Notes: generated by a model from the sequence alone, not told the origin. Numbered from the stretch's first letter, positions 52,951-63,873 are shown. The stretch is 64,000 nt of DNA from Acididesulfobacillus acetoxydans (GCF_902729405.1 NZ_LR746496.1:3596001-3660000); one strand, 5' to 3'. Numbers and translations: made by a program.

Positions 52951-53934
52951 ATGTCCGTACAGAGGCCGAATGTGCCTATGCCCAGTTTTGATTTCCGGGG
53001 ACCGAGTTCGGTGTCCATGCTCCTCGCAGTGCTCGTCATCCTGGCCGGCGTTTTGCTCTGGTGGTTGACCGGCTGGTACGGCTGGATCGCGGTCGGCATT
53101 GTCGTGGCTATTCTGGTCGGTTATGGAGTCAAAGTGGCGAACCAGTGGGAGAAGGCGGTGATTCTCCGTCTGGGCAAATTTAGCCGCCTGGCTGGCCCTG
53201 GCCTGTTCTTTGTCCTCCCGGTCCTGGAGTCCGTAGCCAACTGGATTGATCACCGCACCATTACAACGGGTTTTAATGCGGAACAGACTTTGACCAAAGA
53301 CACGGTTCCGGTGGATGTGGACGCAGTTTTGTTCTGGACCGTGGTGGATGCCAAGAAGGCGGCGCTCGAAGTCGCCCAGTACCGGGATGCGGTTTTTTGG
53401 GCGGCGCAGACGGCCCTCAGGGATGTGATCGGCCGGACGAACTTGGCGGAGATGCTTTCAGATCGGGAGCGAATAGACCGGGAACTGAAAGAAGCCATCG
53501 ACAAACGCACCTCTCCTTGGGGGGTCAATGTCAATGCCGTGGAAATCAGGGATGTGATCCTACCTTCGGCCCTGCAGGACGCCATGAGCCGGGAGGCTCA
53601 GGCGGAACGCGAGCGCAGGGCGAGGATCATCCTGGGCACGGCGGAAACGGAGATTGCGACCAAGTTTGCCGAAGCGGCCAAGTCCTATGAAAACAATCCG
53701 GTGGCTCTGCACCTGCGGGCGATGAACATTCTTTACGAAGGGATCAAAGAAAAAGGGGCCATGGTTATCGTACCTTCCTCTGTGGTCGAGACTATGGGTC
53801 TGGGGAGCGTGGCCGGTCTGACGAGTCTGGCGGCCAAAGCCGGGGTGAACATCAATGCGGCCAACGCGAGTACAAACGCGACCGGCAGCGCCGGCGTGAA
53901 TGCGACGGGTAACCCCAATGCAGCTAAGCCATAA
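52951..53934 (+). CDS. Slipin (SPFH/stomatin family) membrane scaffold protein
   Basis: 327 residues from ATG 52951. N-terminal double hydrophobic segment (LLAVLVILAGVLLWWL, GWIAVGIVVAILVGYGV), then a Band-7 domain (ANQWEKAVILRLGKFSRLAGPGLFFVLPVLE, DVDAVLFWTVVDAKKA, WGVNVNAVEIRDVILP). The C-terminal tail is Asn/Ala-rich and low complexity. Organises membrane microdomains; often paired with NfeD, not present here. Confidence 0.92.
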   Translation: MSVQRPNVPMPSFDFRGPSSVSMLLAVLVILAGVLLWWLTGWYGWIAVGIVVAILVGYGVKVANQWEKAVILRLGKFSRLAGPGLFFVLPVLESVANWIDHRTITTGFNAEQTLTKDTVPVDVDAVLFWTVVDAKKAALEVAQYRDAVFWAAQTALRDVIGRTNLAEMLSDRERIDRELKEAIDKRTSPWGVNVNAVEIRDVILPSALQDAMSREAQAERERRARIILGTAETEIATKFAEAAKSYENNPVALHLRAMNILYEGIKEKGAMVIVPSSVVETMGLGSVAGLTSLAAKAGVNINAANASTNATGSAGVNATGNPNAAKP

Positions 53935-54050
53935 AAAAACAGGCTGGGAGCAATCGGGCAGAGGCAGAAGCCCAAGCCCAAGCCGAAGCCCTAGCCGAAG
54001 TCGCGCTAGCACTCGTGTACTCCTAGATTTTATGTGTTCGGCAAGCCCAA

Positions 54051-54084
54051 AAAGCTCTCCCACGTCAATTGGTGGGAGAGCTTT
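54051..54084 (-). terminator. Rho-independent terminator, perfect 13-bp stem
   Basis: AAAGCTCTCCCAC (54051-54063) pairs with GTGGGAGAGCTTT (54072-54084). On the minus strand the stem is followed by a TTTTT tract, suiting the coiled-coil gene that ends at 54179; it may also slow plus-strand transcripts from the slipin gene. Confidence 0.75.
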
Positions 54085-54178
54085 GCTCGTCCTATCGGAA
54101 AGTATAAGTCTCCCGCAGGATAAGAAAACTTGCGTCAGCCGCCTCAGGCGCCGGCCAGGTTTTCTCTGTTCATCTTGT

Positions 54179-54544
54179 TCACTCTTTGGCTGCTTTGACA
54201 AGGTAGAGTTCCTTGATCTGACGATCGTGTTTCGATGATTCCATCTGAAGTGCCTCAACTTTGGTGCCTAAAATCTTGAGCTCAGTTTCTACTCTTTCAT
54301 TAAACTGTTTCTGAGTTTCACGCCAATCGTAAAAAAGGACATCCAGCTTCTTCCCGAACTCCGTCTCCATGCGCACTTGTGATTGTTTAACTTCATTCAG
54401 CTCTGATTTCAGAGTCCCCACATCTGATTTCAGAGTCCCCACATCTGATTTTACTTCGGTAAGCTCAGATTCCATGCCGCTTAGCTTACTGAGAACTATG
54501 CCTAACTGTTCAAGCATCAGGTCTTGAAACTTCTCATTGTCCAT
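54179..54544 (-). CDS. Small coiled-coil protein with internal 7-residue repeat
   Basis: 121 residues from MDNEKFQ (54544). Mostly heptad-patterned coiled coil; KSDVGTL is repeated in tandem by 21-bp DNA repeats (54402-54443 region). A conserved-looking LDVLFYDWRETQKQFNERVETELKIL stretch lies between. Cytosolic; no catalytic motif. Similar proteins are common in Clostridia, function unknown. Confidence 0.75.
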   Translation of the reverse strand: MDNEKFQDLMLEQLGIVLSKLSGMESELTEVKSDVGTLKSDVGTLKSELNEVKQSQVRMETEFGKKLDVLFYDWRETQKQFNERVETELKILGTKVEALQMESSKHDRQIKELYLVKAAKE

Positions 54545-54565
54545 CACGGCCCTCCTCATATTCAA

Positions 54566-54938
54566 TCTCGCAGGCCGATTATAGCATTACCCATAGGACA
54601 ATCCAAGGGGAAACTCGGCGAATTCCGCTGTTAATTGATCTGGATCCACTTGTTAGACTCCCACTTCCACTCCTGAGACTCCCGCCCCACTTCCACAAGT
54701 GGGAGTTATTCCCACCCTGCAGGGGAGCACGGACACATTTGCCGCTGGAATATTCCGACTTCACGAGTTTCCGGACATCGTCCGCCGATTGCCACCCCAA
54801 AATGGGGAGCAGTTTTTAGTGCATTAAGCCGAGAACTGCCAAAACTCGTAGATTCACATGACCAATGTTAATGCTGGGTCTTTACATCCATTCGCACAAC
54901 TACCCGCTGTCTAACGTCTTCTTCCTGACATCCTCTCC
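54566..54938. other. IS200/IS605-like remnant upstream of coiled-coil gene
   Basis: Contains the imperfect palindrome CCCACTTCCACAAGTGGG (about 54694-54711) and, near 54925-54940, CTTCCTGACATCCTCTCC, whose complement ends in GAGGATGTCAGGAAG like right ends of IS605-family elements. No transposase or TnpB frame survives. A decayed or non-autonomous element is a fair reading. Confidence 0.35.
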
Positions 54939-56381
54939 CTATTTGACCAAACTCGTCGCTGCCGATATAGCCATCTGAGCCAGGGGCGTGGGATAAAGCC
55001 CTATAAACAAGGTGATAAGCATAGTGAAGACCATGGTGAATTTCGCGGCTCCATGCACCGGGATGTCCGGCAAATCCGCTCCTTCCCCCAGGTACATCAC
55101 CTTGACGACGGACAGATAATAGTACACGGACACCATGCTCATGACGAACCCGACATAAGCGATCCAGGTGTAACCCTGGTGTATGACCGCTGAGAAGAGA
55201 TAGAACTTGCCCACGAACCCAGCCAAGGGCGGAATACCGGCCAGAGAGAGCACTGAGGCCGTCATGACCGCCGCCGCCAAAGGAGAACGGCGCGCAAGTC
55301 CGGCATAATCCCGGATTTCGTCACTCCCCTGAGCCTGGCCGACATAGGTAGCCACTGCAAAAGCACCCATGTTGGCAAAGACGTAGATCATGGCGTAGAA
55401 GAGAACCCCTTTCACCCCGGCCACGGATTCTGCAATCACGCCCACCATCAAGTAGCCCGCTTGCGCGATACTGGAAAAGGCCAAGAGGCGCTTGATGTTC
55501 TTCTGGGGTATGGCCACCAGATTGCCCACGATCATCGTCAAAGCCGCCAGAATTAAGAGCAAGGCCACCCCTGTCTGGACGAACGACTGGTGCTCCAGCG
55601 TTACCAAGTAGATCCGGATCACGGCGGCGAAAGCCGCGGCCTTGGAAGCCACCGCCAGGAAAGCCGTAACCGGAGTCGGAGCGCCCTCATAGATATCCGG
55701 TGCCCACATGTGGAAAGGAACCAAAGAGATCTTGAAGCCCAAACCTGCCAGAAGAAAAACCGTCGCCAGAATGATAGGCGGGGTCAGAGAACTCCCCAGC
55801 TGCGCTCCGATCCCGCTGAGCTGGGTGGAACCGGTAAGGCCGTAGATGAAACTGATCCCGTAGAGCAAGATGGCAGAGGATGAGGCACCCAGAACCAGGT
55901 ACTTGATCCCCGCCTCCGAAGAGCGCCCGTCATGGGGCAAATACCCCACCAGGATATAAAAGGTGATGGTCATGAGCTCCAAGCCGACATAGAAGGTCAG
56001 CAAATCCGCGCTACTGGCCATGATCATCATACCCAGGATGGCCGCCGTCAGGAGAGCGTAGAAATTTCCTCGGTAGGCAGGCCATTTCCCAATGTACTCC
56101 CTGGAGGAAAGAATAACCAGAATCGCCGCCGTCAAGAAAAGGATCTTGAAGAAATCGGCAAATTGATCGTGATAATACATCCCCCGGAAAACCGGACCCA
56201 TCTTGCCAAAGAAAAAATCATAGACGGTGTAGGCCAGGATGCCCAACAAACCAAAGACGTTCAAGGGAACAAGCCCTTTGCGGGCCCCCTGCGGCAAAAG
56301 AAGCGCAACCGCCACAAGCAGGAGGGCCAAGACAGCGACCGCTATTTCCGGTGTGATAGCTAAGAAGTCTGTACTCACCAT
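54939..56381 (-). CDS. nuoN: NADH-quinone oxidoreductase subunit N
   Basis: 480 residues, antiporter-like membrane subunit with about 14 helices that conducts protons in complex I. Typical sequence: GLELMTITFYILVGYLP, KYLVLGASSSAILLYG, PFHMWAPDIYEGAPTPVTAFLAVASKAAAF, LLAFSSIAQAGY. Last gene of the operon, 2 bp after nuoM. No clear terminator found downstream before the IS605-like remnant. Confidence 0.95.
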   Translation of the reverse strand: MVSTDFLAITPEIAVAVLALLLVAVALLLPQGARKGLVPLNVFGLLGILAYTVYDFFFGKMGPVFRGMYYHDQFADFFKILFLTAAILVILSSREYIGKWPAYRGNFYALLTAAILGMMIMASSADLLTFYVGLELMTITFYILVGYLPHDGRSSEAGIKYLVLGASSSAILLYGISFIYGLTGSTQLSGIGAQLGSSLTPPIILATVFLLAGLGFKISLVPFHMWAPDIYEGAPTPVTAFLAVASKAAAFAAVIRIYLVTLEHQSFVQTGVALLLILAALTMIVGNLVAIPQKNIKRLLAFSSIAQAGYLMVGVIAESVAGVKGVLFYAMIYVFANMGAFAVATYVGQAQGSDEIRDYAGLARRSPLAAAVMTASVLSLAGIPPLAGFVGKFYLFSAVIHQGYTWIAYVGFVMSMVSVYYYLSVVKVMYLGEGADLPDIPVHGAAKFTMVFTMLITLFIGLYPTPLAQMAISAATSLVK

Positions 56382-56383
56382 GG

Positions 56384-57937
56384 TTAGAACAACCCTCCAA
56401 TCTGCACCTGACCCAGCGTTTCGAAAACCTTCGCCAGGCCCGTGGAGATGACCCCGGAGTTAACCAAGCCGAAGACCAAGTTGGGAATCACTCCCGCCGC
56501 GAAAATCACCAGGACAAATACCACCAGGGGCACCAACTCCGGACCGTGCAGATCCTTCAGATGATCCCATTCCGGACGGCGCGGTCCAAAAAGGACATTG
56601 GCAATGACCCGTAAGGTGTAGACCGCGGTAAAAATGATCCCCGCGATCCCCAGAACCGCCAAAACCGGAAAGACCTTGATGGTTCCCATAAATATGGTGA
56701 ATTCTGAGATAAAGTTGATCGTGCTCGGGAGGCCAAGGGAAGCCATTCCCGCCAGCAGGAACCCGGTAGCCAAGCGGGGCATCTGATGGGCCAGTCCTCC
56801 CAGGTCGGCAATGTTGCGGGTATGGGACTTCTCGTAGATAAAGCCGATCATAGAGAAGAAGAGGGCTGACATGACCCCGTGGGCAAACATCATAGCCACT
56901 GCCCCATTGATGCTCGTCGTGTTCATGGCCGCGATGGCCAGCATGACGTAACCCATGTGGCTCACGGAAGAATACCCGATGACGTACTTGAGGTCCTTCT
57001 GCGCCAGAGCGATAAAGGCAGCATAGAGCACACCGCTGACTGCCAGCACCGCAATGAGCGGCGCCCAAAACTTCGCCCCGATCGGGAGCACCATCAAGCC
57101 CAAACGAATCAGCCCATAGCCTCCGATCTTCTTTAAGACCCCGGCGTGAATCATACTGACCGCGGTGGGGGCCCCGGCATAACCGTCAGGCGACCAGGAA
57201 TGGAACGGAAACATGGAAATCAACGTCCCGAAGCCAAAGAGCAGGAGCCCGAAAACGAGCTTTTGGAAATTAGGCCCGTACAAATACTGACGCTGGGCCA
57301 ACTGATCGAACATGAAGGTGGGATGCCCTTGCGAGCCTGCCCGGAGGTAGAGCATAATCAGCCCGACCAGGAGAAAGGCGGAACCGATAAGTAAGTAGAT
57401 AGTCAGCTTCATACCCGCATACTCTTTCGTAACCCGCTTCGTACTTCCCCAGATGATCACCATGATGTAAATCGGGATGACCACGATCTCATAGAAGAGG
57501 AAGAAAATGAACAAATCACGCGCCACAAAGGTCCCCATCACCCCGGTGATCAGAATGAGCAGAAGGACGAAGAACTCTTTTACGCGTTTGTCCACATTCC
57601 AGGAAGAGTAAACCGCCGAAAACCCGATCAAGTTCGTCAGGAGCAGCATCGGCAGGCTGATCCCATCCACTCCGAAAGCGAGGTTAACCCCCAAATCCTT
57701 CGTCCAGGGGATAGTCAGCGTGAACTGGGCTCCTCCTGCCACCCGGTTGTAGGCAAAGAAAAGGTAGAGCGAGAGTGCCAGCGCCACAAAGGTCCCCATC
57801 GCCGCTACGATCTTGATCATCTTGGTCTCCTCTTTGGGCAGGAACACGATAATCAAAGCCGCCGCTACCGGAGCCAACAAAATGAAAAGCAAAAGCGGGG
57901 ATTGTGCGAGCGCACCCTGAACAGCAGTCGCAGGCAT
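56384..57937 (-). CDS. nuoM: NADH-quinone oxidoreductase subunit M
   Basis: 517 residues, proton-channel subunit of complex I. FFLFYEIVVIPIYIMVIIWG, PFHSWSPDGYAGAPTAVSMIHAGVLKKIGGYG, LKYVIGYSSVSHMGYVML and the MFAHGVMSALFF block match NuoM. ATG overlaps the nuoL stop (TAATG). Confidence 0.96.
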   Translation of the reverse strand: MPATAVQGALAQSPLLLFILLAPVAAALIIVFLPKEETKMIKIVAAMGTFVALALSLYLFFAYNRVAGGAQFTLTIPWTKDLGVNLAFGVDGISLPMLLLTNLIGFSAVYSSWNVDKRVKEFFVLLLILITGVMGTFVARDLFIFFLFYEIVVIPIYIMVIIWGSTKRVTKEYAGMKLTIYLLIGSAFLLVGLIMLYLRAGSQGHPTFMFDQLAQRQYLYGPNFQKLVFGLLLFGFGTLISMFPFHSWSPDGYAGAPTAVSMIHAGVLKKIGGYGLIRLGLMVLPIGAKFWAPLIAVLAVSGVLYAAFIALAQKDLKYVIGYSSVSHMGYVMLAIAAMNTTSINGAVAMMFAHGVMSALFFSMIGFIYEKSHTRNIADLGGLAHQMPRLATGFLLAGMASLGLPSTINFISEFTIFMGTIKVFPVLAVLGIAGIIFTAVYTLRVIANVLFGPRRPEWDHLKDLHGPELVPLVVFVLVIFAAGVIPNLVFGLVNSGVISTGLAKVFETLGQVQIGGLF

Positions 57938-59913
57938 TATTTCACACCTCCCAGCATTGCTAACGGATTAAGGGCCGAAACCTGGCCGGTGCCCATCGTA
58001 TAAGCCAGAAAAACCACGACGACCGCCAGGAAGAACACCAAAGCGTAAGTCTGCAACTGTCCCGTATGCACCCGGCGCAGACCGCCTGCTCCACCCCGGG
58101 TCACCAGGGCCAGCCCGTTGATAACTCCGTCGATGATGTGGATATCAAACCAGTACAACACCTTGCCCACACCGTCCATGATGTTGTGGATGAGCCAGAG
58201 GTAAATTTCGTCGATATAGTATTTGTTCTTGAGCAGTTTGTACACTCCCGGGAACCTGGCCGCGACCGCTTCGGCCTTGATGGTCTCGGTGACATAGGTC
58301 ATATAGGCCAAGACGAGACCGGCCAGACCGAAAAGCACGGAGATACCCGCCAAGCCCCAGGCCATACCCTCGTGCGCAAAGGCTTCTAAGCTGACCACCC
58401 CGTTAACGGAGACGTAGTTTCGTACGTAGTAGGCGAAATTGTGGTAAGGCAAGGCGACCAGGCCTCCGACCGTACTGAAGAACGCCAGGACAATCAGGGG
58501 CACCGTCATCCAATAAGGGGATTCATGCGGGTGGTTTTCCTTCTTCTCCGGCCCCATGAAAGCGACGAAGAAAAGTCGGCCCATATAGAACGCCGTCAGG
58601 AACGCCGTGAAGAGACCCACCGCATAAATAATGGGATGGCCGTTCTGCAAGGCCGCGGAGAGAATCTCGTCTTTGGACCAGAAACCGGCGAAAGGCGGAA
58701 TTCCGGAGATAGCCAAGACCCCGATGGCGAACGTCGTCCCGGTGATCGGCATTTTCTTCCAGAGACCGCCCATATCCCAGATATTTTGTTTCTCATGCAG
58801 GGCGTGGATGACTGAACCGGCTCCCAGGAACATCAGGGCTTTGAAAAAAGCGTGGGTCATAAGGTGAAACATGGAAGCTGTCAGCGAACCCACACCCAGG
58901 GCAAACATCATATATCCCAGTTGGCTCAGAGTTGAATAAGCGAGAATCCTCTTAATGTCATCCTGGGCAATGGCAATCGTGGCGGCAAAGATAGCGGTAA
59001 ACGCCCCCAGCCCGGCCACGAATTCCAAAGCCCCCGGCGCGGCATGCTGAAAGATGAAATAAATCCGCGCCACCAGGAAAACCCCGGCCACGACCATGGT
59101 GGCCGCGTGGATAAGGGCCGACACGGGAGTCGGACCTTCCATGGCATCCGGCAGCCAGACATGCAGCGGGAACTGGCCGGACTTGCCAATCGGGCCCACG
59201 AAGAGCAAAAAAGCGGTTAAGGTGATGTACCCGACCCCGCCCGCCAAGGCGAAACCCTGAGCTGTGCCGTTCATGAGCGCCGCCAGATGGACGAAATCCA
59301 GCGTCCCGTATTTGCCGTAGAGGAAGAGAATACCGAGCAAAAGCCCAAAATCTCCCACCCTTGTGGTCATAAAAGCCTTCTTGGCCGCTTCGCGGGCGGA
59401 AACCTTGTGATACCAGAAACCAATCAGGAGATAGGAACAAAGCCCAACCAATTCCCAGAAGATGAAGAGTTCCAAGAGATTCGTAGCAATGACCAGTCCC
59501 AGCATGGACATGGCAAACAGGGATTGATAGGCAAAGTAACGGGACCAGCCCCGATCCCCATGCATGTACCCGACTGAGTAAATCTGCACCATCGAAGCCA
59601 CCAGACCCACGACGAAGAGCATCATCGTACTTAAAGGATCGACGACGGTGCCGAAGTTCAACTTCAAACCGCTTATATCGAGCCAGTTGATACTGGTGAT
59701 GACCGGGTGCTTGACGATTTCCGACCCGGATCCTATGACCCCAACGGCAATAGCGATGGCCAGACCGAAGGCGCAGAGTATGGCCAGAATCGAGACTGCG
59801 GCAGACAGGCCCTTTGAACGTTTCGTGACAAAAGCAATCAGGAGAAACGATAAAAAGGGCAAGGCCGGGATTACCCAAGCCCACTCATACAGCGAATGCA
59901 TTTCCGTGAACAC
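57937..59913 (-). CDS. nuoL: NADH-quinone oxidoreductase subunit L
   Basis: 658 residues, distal antiporter-like subunit with the long C-terminal lateral helix. Marks: FIFWELVGLCSYLLIGFW, PLHVWLPDAMEGPTPVSALIHAATMVVAGVFL, ILAYSTLSQLGYM, HAFFKALMFLGAGSVIH. C-terminus (NKYYIDEIYLWLI) supports the lateral helix. Slightly longer than the Escherichia protein. 20 bp after nuoK. Confidence 0.96.
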   Translation of the reverse strand: MFTEMHSLYEWAWVIPALPFLSFLLIAFVTKRSKGLSAAVSILAILCAFGLAIAIAVGVIGSGSEIVKHPVITSINWLDISGLKLNFGTVVDPLSTMMLFVVGLVASMVQIYSVGYMHGDRGWSRYFAYQSLFAMSMLGLVIATNLLELFIFWELVGLCSYLLIGFWYHKVSAREAAKKAFMTTRVGDFGLLLGILFLYGKYGTLDFVHLAALMNGTAQGFALAGGVGYITLTAFLLFVGPIGKSGQFPLHVWLPDAMEGPTPVSALIHAATMVVAGVFLVARIYFIFQHAAPGALEFVAGLGAFTAIFAATIAIAQDDIKRILAYSTLSQLGYMMFALGVGSLTASMFHLMTHAFFKALMFLGAGSVIHALHEKQNIWDMGGLWKKMPITGTTFAIGVLAISGIPPFAGFWSKDEILSAALQNGHPIIYAVGLFTAFLTAFYMGRLFFVAFMGPEKKENHPHESPYWMTVPLIVLAFFSTVGGLVALPYHNFAYYVRNYVSVNGVVSLEAFAHEGMAWGLAGISVLFGLAGLVLAYMTYVTETIKAEAVAARFPGVYKLLKNKYYIDEIYLWLIHNIMDGVGKVLYWFDIHIIDGVINGLALVTRGGAGGLRRVHTGQLQTYALVFFLAVVVVFLAYTMGTGQVSALNPLAMLGGVK

Positions 59914-59934
59914 CTACCTTCTCCATAGACTCCG

Positions 59935-60258
59935 TTACCATTTCAGCCAATTGAACTCATCCGTGTTCGTCGTATGCCTGGTCCTGTAAATGGCAATAAC
60001 CAGAGCCAGACCGACCGCCACCTCGGCAGCCGCCAAAACGATGACAAAGAGAGCCGCCACCTGCCCCACCACACTGCTGACAGCGAGGAAACGGTTGAAG
60101 GCCACAAAATTCAGATTCACCGCATTGAGCATCAGCTCAATCGACATGAGAACCGCGACGATGTTCTTCTTGACAAACACCCCGTACAAACCCAGGCAGA
60201 ATAGCATGGCCCCAACCAAAAGATAAGTGGAAAGCCCCACACTTAAGTTGAAGTTCAT
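59935..60258 (-). CDS. nuoK: NADH-quinone oxidoreductase subunit K
   Basis: 107 residues, three membrane helices, with the conserved Glu-bearing segments [18 protein letters not shown] and [23 protein letters not shown] overlaps nuoJ stop by 4 nt. Confidence 0.95.
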   Translation of the reverse strand: MNFNLSVGLSTYLLVGAMLFCLGLYGVFVKKNIVAVLMSIELMLNAVNLNFVAFNRFLAVSSVVGQVAALFVIVLAAAEVAVGLALVIAIYRTRHTTNTDEFNWLKW

Positions 60259-60758
60259 TTGTCCTCTTTCACTCCCTTCGCCAGGATCACGGCTCCGATG
60301 AGAGCAATGGTCAGAAGAATCGCAGAAGCCTCAAACGGAATCATGTAACTGGTTAAGAGCAGCTTGGATAATGAGGCCGCCGTATTTTGCACCGTCCAGG
60401 GACCCGCCAGAATCCGCCAGTCCGTGTTCGTCAGGATCACGAGCGCGATCACCACGAACAGGAGACCGGCCGTAAATAGACCCCAGCCCCACTTACGGTT
60501 TTCCTCGCTGCTTTCCCGGACATCTCCCCGCAAAGTGAGCATAACCGCGAAAACGACCATGATCGAGACAGCGCCCGTGTAGACGAGTATTTGTACGGCG
60601 GCGATGAAGTCAGCGTTCAGAAGGACATAGAGAGCCGCCACGCCCACAAAGGTCAAGGCCAGAAAGAAGGCGCTGTGCACAATGTTTTTCGAGGTCACAA
60701 CTCCCCAGGCGGATGCCACCGCCAGTATGGCAAAAATAAAGAAGACGACGGTACTCAT
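60255..60758 (-). CDS. nuoJ: NADH-quinone oxidoreductase subunit J
   Basis: 167 residues from MSTVVFF (the frame runs further upstream inside nuoI). Five helices with [40 protein letters not shown], the family signature. Start overlaps nuoI stop (ATGA). Confidence 0.95.
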   Translation of the reverse strand: MSTVVFFIFAILAVASAWGVVTSKNIVHSAFFLALTFVGVAALYVLLNADFIAAVQILVYTGAVSIMVVFAVMLTLRGDVRESSEENRKWGWGLFTAGLLFVVIALVILTNTDWRILAGPWTVQNTAASLSKLLLTSYMIPFEASAILLTIALIGAVILAKGVKEDK

Positions 60759-61165
60759 GCCTGTTCCCCCCTCCCACGTGACTTGCCGGCCCTTTCGATC
60801 ATGTCCCACTTGAGTTCGTCCGCTTCGTAGATGGCATTTTCAAACTGCTGCGTAACATGCAAAGCCCCGGTCGGACACGCTTCCGTACAGAGCCCGCAGA
60901 ACAGGCAGCGGCCCACATCCATCCGGTAAGACTTGAGAACTTTCTTATTGCTTTCCCCTTTCTCACTGGTAATGGTAATCACTTTGTTGGGACAGGCATT
61001 GGCACACATGTTGCACGAAATACACTTCTCGGGATCGAGTCCCATGGAACTGCGCGTCCGGGGAGGGAGATTCGGCATTTCTTCCGGGTAGAACTCCGTG
61101 ATATTCGGGCCCAGCATCCTCTTCAGCGTGATACCCAACCCGGTAAACAACCCTTTACCAAACAC
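60755..61165 (-). CDS. nuoI: NADH-quinone oxidoreductase subunit I (two [4Fe-4S])
   Basis: About 136 residues. Two ferredoxin motifs CISCNMCANACP (from Cys48) and CLFCGLCTEACP (from Cys87) carry electrons towards N2. I chose the GTG at 61165, 7 nt after GGAGGG formed by the end of nuoH; the open frame begins upstream inside nuoH. Shorter N-terminal helix than some homologues. Confidence 0.92.
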   Translation of the reverse strand: MFGKGLFTGLGITLKRMLGPNITEFYPEEMPNLPPRTRSSMGLDPEKCISCNMCANACPNKVITITSEKGESNKKVLKSYRMDVGRCLFCGLCTEACPTGALHVTQQFENAIYEADELKWDMIERAGKSRGRGEQA

Positions 61166-61169
61166 TCGC

Positions 61170-62225
61170 TTACCCTCCAATCCGCGGGACGATGAGCTGG
61201 TAAATATAAATGCCCACACCCGTTAAGAAGATATTGAGAATCGAAAGCGGCAAGAGGACTTTCCAAGCCAGCCCCATCAGGTGGTCAATCCGAATGCGGG
61301 GGAAAGTCCAGCGTACCCACATCTGGAAAAAAATGATGATGCCCACTTTCAGGAAAAACCAGACATAACCGGGAAGTATGGCCGGCCCTTGCCAGCCGCC
61401 CAAAAACATGGTCGTGGTCAAAGCGGCGACCGCCGTCATGTTCCCGTACTCACCTAAGAAAAACAAGCCCCAGCGCAAGCCGGTATACTCCGTAAAAGGG
61501 CCGGCGACGACTTCCTGGTCCGCTTCTACCAAATCAAAGGGAGCGCGGTTGACCTCGGCCACCCCGGCAATGAGGTAGACGACAAAAGCCAGCGGCTGCA
61601 GGACGATGAACGGTATGGTATGCTGATCCGCCACGATTTGAGACAGGTTGAACGTCTGCGTAATCATCACCACACCCAAAAGCGAGAATACCAAAGGAAT
61701 TTCATAGCTGATCATCTGGGCCACCGCCCGCATGCCTCCGAGCAGGGAGTATTTGTTGTTGGAACTCCAGCCCGCCATCAGGAGAGCTAAAGTCGAAACC
61801 GCGGAAATAGCCAGATAATAGACTATTCCTAAATTGAGACGAATCGGCGCCATCCCGTGACCATAGGGAATAACGGCCAAGGTCATCATCGGCAGAGCAA
61901 ACATAATCATGGGGGCGATCTTAAACATCAGCCGATCAGCTCCCGCCGGAGTGACATCTTCTTTCCCCATCAGCTTCAAGGCATCGGCAATCGTTTGAAA
62001 CCAGCCGTGCGGACCGAGACGGTTGGGACCCGGCCTTTGTGAAGTCCAGCCGGCCACCTTGCGTTCGAGCAAAATGAGAATCAGCGCTGCCAATACAATC
62101 AGAACAATGACCAAAATGATACTGATTATGTCCATTGTCAAATCTGCCCAGATAGAATGGGGATCCCCAAACAATGAACGGATGGCAGCCGCTATATTCA
62201 GGGGCAGTTGATTCAAAGCGTTCAT
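61170..62225 (-). CDS. nuoH: NADH-quinone oxidoreductase subunit H
   Basis: 351 residues, eight helices; quinone-channel subunit. [21 protein letters not shown], then [14 protein letters not shown], and [19 protein letters not shown] are invariant blocks. Follows nuoD by 40 bp, with no nuoE, nuoF or nuoG between. Confidence 0.96.
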   Translation of the reverse strand: MNALNQLPLNIAAAIRSLFGDPHSIWADLTMDIISIILVIVLIVLAALILILLERKVAGWTSQRPGPNRLGPHGWFQTIADALKLMGKEDVTPAGADRLMFKIAPMIMFALPMMTLAVIPYGHGMAPIRLNLGIVYYLAISAVSTLALLMAGWSSNNKYSLLGGMRAVAQMISYEIPLVFSLLGVVMITQTFNLSQIVADQHTIPFIVLQPLAFVVYLIAGVAEVNRAPFDLVEADQEVVAGPFTEYTGLRWGLFFLGEYGNMTAVAALTTTMFLGGWQGPAILPGYVWFFLKVGIIIFFQMWVRWTFPRIRIDHLMGLAWKVLLPLSILNIFLTGVGIYIYQLIVPRIGG

Positions 62226-62265
62226 TTCATTCTCCCCTCATGGGAATTTCCCACCAGTAAATTTC

Positions 62266-63369
62266 CTACTTGTCCACTTCTCCCAGCACCGCGTCCAAGG
62301 TAGCAAAGATCGCGATCAAATCCTGGATCTTCCACCCCAGAGCCACAATCGGCAGCATCTGGATGTTGATAAAAGTGCCGGAGCGAATGCGCACGCGCGC
62401 CGGCTTAGGTGAGCCGTCGCTGACAATATAGAAGCCCAATTCCCCTTTGGGATTCTCCACCCGGTGGTAGACCTCACCGGCCGGCGGCTTAATAATCTTG
62501 GAAACCTTAGCCGTCACCGGGCCCTCCGGAATGTCCCGCATGGCTTGGCGCAAAATCTTGCCGCTTTCCCTGATCTCGTCCAGACGCAGCAAGGTGCGAT
62601 CATAAGAGTCGCAGCCATAGCGTACCGGCACCTCAAAATCAAAGCGATCATAAATCCCGTAAGGCTCAGCTTTGCGCACATCGTACTGAACGCCGGAAGC
62701 GCGCAAGACCGGCCCCGTGATGGACAGGTTCTCAGCCAATTCTTTGGGCAGGATACCCACACTTTTCAAGCGGGCCATCACAATTTCGTTGCCGTAAAAG
62801 ATGCCGAAGTACTCTTCCATCATTTCCGGCAGGTCATCCAAGAACGACTTCAAAGCCGGCCAAAATTCAGGCGGCACATCCCGGTTGAACCCCCCAATGC
62901 GCATGGCGTTAACCGTCAGACGGCTGCCGGCGCTCATTTCGAACAGATCCAAAATCCTTTCCCGGTCCCTAAAGCAGTAGGTCCAGGCCGTCCAACCCGC
63001 CATGTCCAAGGCGGTGCTGGCGATGAAGACCAAATGGCTGGCAATGCGGGCCAATTCGGCGAAGATCACTCTTAAGTACTCGGCTCTCTCCGGCAGCTGA
63101 ACCCCCATCAACTTCTCCACCGTCTGCACATAAGCCATATTATTGTGCGGGGCGGATAGATAGTCCAAGCGATCCGTATAGGGAATGAACTGCGTGTAAG
63201 TCCGGCTCTCAGCCAACTTCTCCAAGCCCCGGTGCAAATAACCCACTTTGGGCTCGATCTTCGTAATCACTTCACCGTCAAATGTAACGACCATCCGGAA
63301 AACACCGTGCATGCTGGGGTGCTGAGGGCCCATGTTCAAAGACAGTTCTTCGGTGCGTTCCAATCCCAT
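62266..63369 (-). CDS. nuoD: NADH-quinone oxidoreductase subunit D
   Basis: 367 residues, 49-kDa subunit at the quinone site. [28 protein letters not shown], and the C-terminal [18 protein letters not shown] are diagnostic. Separate from nuoC (12-bp gap), unlike the fused CD of enterobacteria. Confidence 0.96.
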   Translation of the reverse strand: MGLERTEELSLNMGPQHPSMHGVFRMVVTFDGEVITKIEPKVGYLHRGLEKLAESRTYTQFIPYTDRLDYLSAPHNNMAYVQTVEKLMGVQLPERAEYLRVIFAELARIASHLVFIASTALDMAGWTAWTYCFRDRERILDLFEMSAGSRLTVNAMRIGGFNRDVPPEFWPALKSFLDDLPEMMEEYFGIFYGNEIVMARLKSVGILPKELAENLSITGPVLRASGVQYDVRKAEPYGIYDRFDFEVPVRYGCDSYDRTLLRLDEIRESGKILRQAMRDIPEGPVTAKVSKIIKPPAGEVYHRVENPKGELGFYIVSDGSPKPARVRIRSGTFINIQMLPIVALGWKIQDLIAIFATLDAVLGEVDK

Positions 63370-63381
63370 GGTTTCTCCCTC

Positions 63382-63873
63382 CTATTCCCCTTTTTTCAGT
63401 GGCAAGACCACCGAACGTTCCTCTAAACTCTCGGTCACGTAGTCTTTGCGCAGCGGGTAGCCCTCAAAATCGTCCCAGAGGTAAATGCGCTTAAGATTCG
63501 GGTGACCTTTAAACTCAATGCCAAACATATCATAGGCCTCCCGTTCCAGGAAATTGGCCCCCCGCCACAGACGGGTCACACTGTTGACCACCGGGTGCTC
63601 GCGGTCGACCGTTCCCTTGACGCGCAGGCGTTGCGGGCCGTGCAAACTCGAGAGCTGATAAACAACTTCAAAATGATCCTTCAAATCGAGGGCTGTCATA
63701 TCGTGGAGAAAATCACAAGGCACATCCGGGAAGCTTTTCGCGGCGCTCAGGGTCTCGGAGAGGTATGCTCCTTTAACCTTTAGGATCAGGACACCGCTCA
63801 GTTCTTCCACTTCACCGCTTACCTTAGCGGCCAGTTCTTCGACACGCTGCCGCAAAATCTCTTTATTTCCCAT
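63382..63873 (-). CDS. nuoC: NADH-quinone oxidoreductase subunit C
   Basis: 163 residues, 30-kDa subunit. Ends with the signature [31 protein letters not shown]-like stretch and [19 protein letters not shown] overlaps the end of nuoB by 11 nt in another frame. Confidence 0.94.
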   Translation of the reverse strand: MGNKEILRQRVEELAAKVSGEVEELSGVLILKVKGAYLSETLSAAKSFPDVPCDFLHDMTALDLKDHFEVVYQLSSLHGPQRLRVKGTVDREHPVVNSVTRLWRGANFLEREAYDMFGIEFKGHPNLKRIYLWDDFEGYPLRKDYVTESLEERSVVLPLKKGE

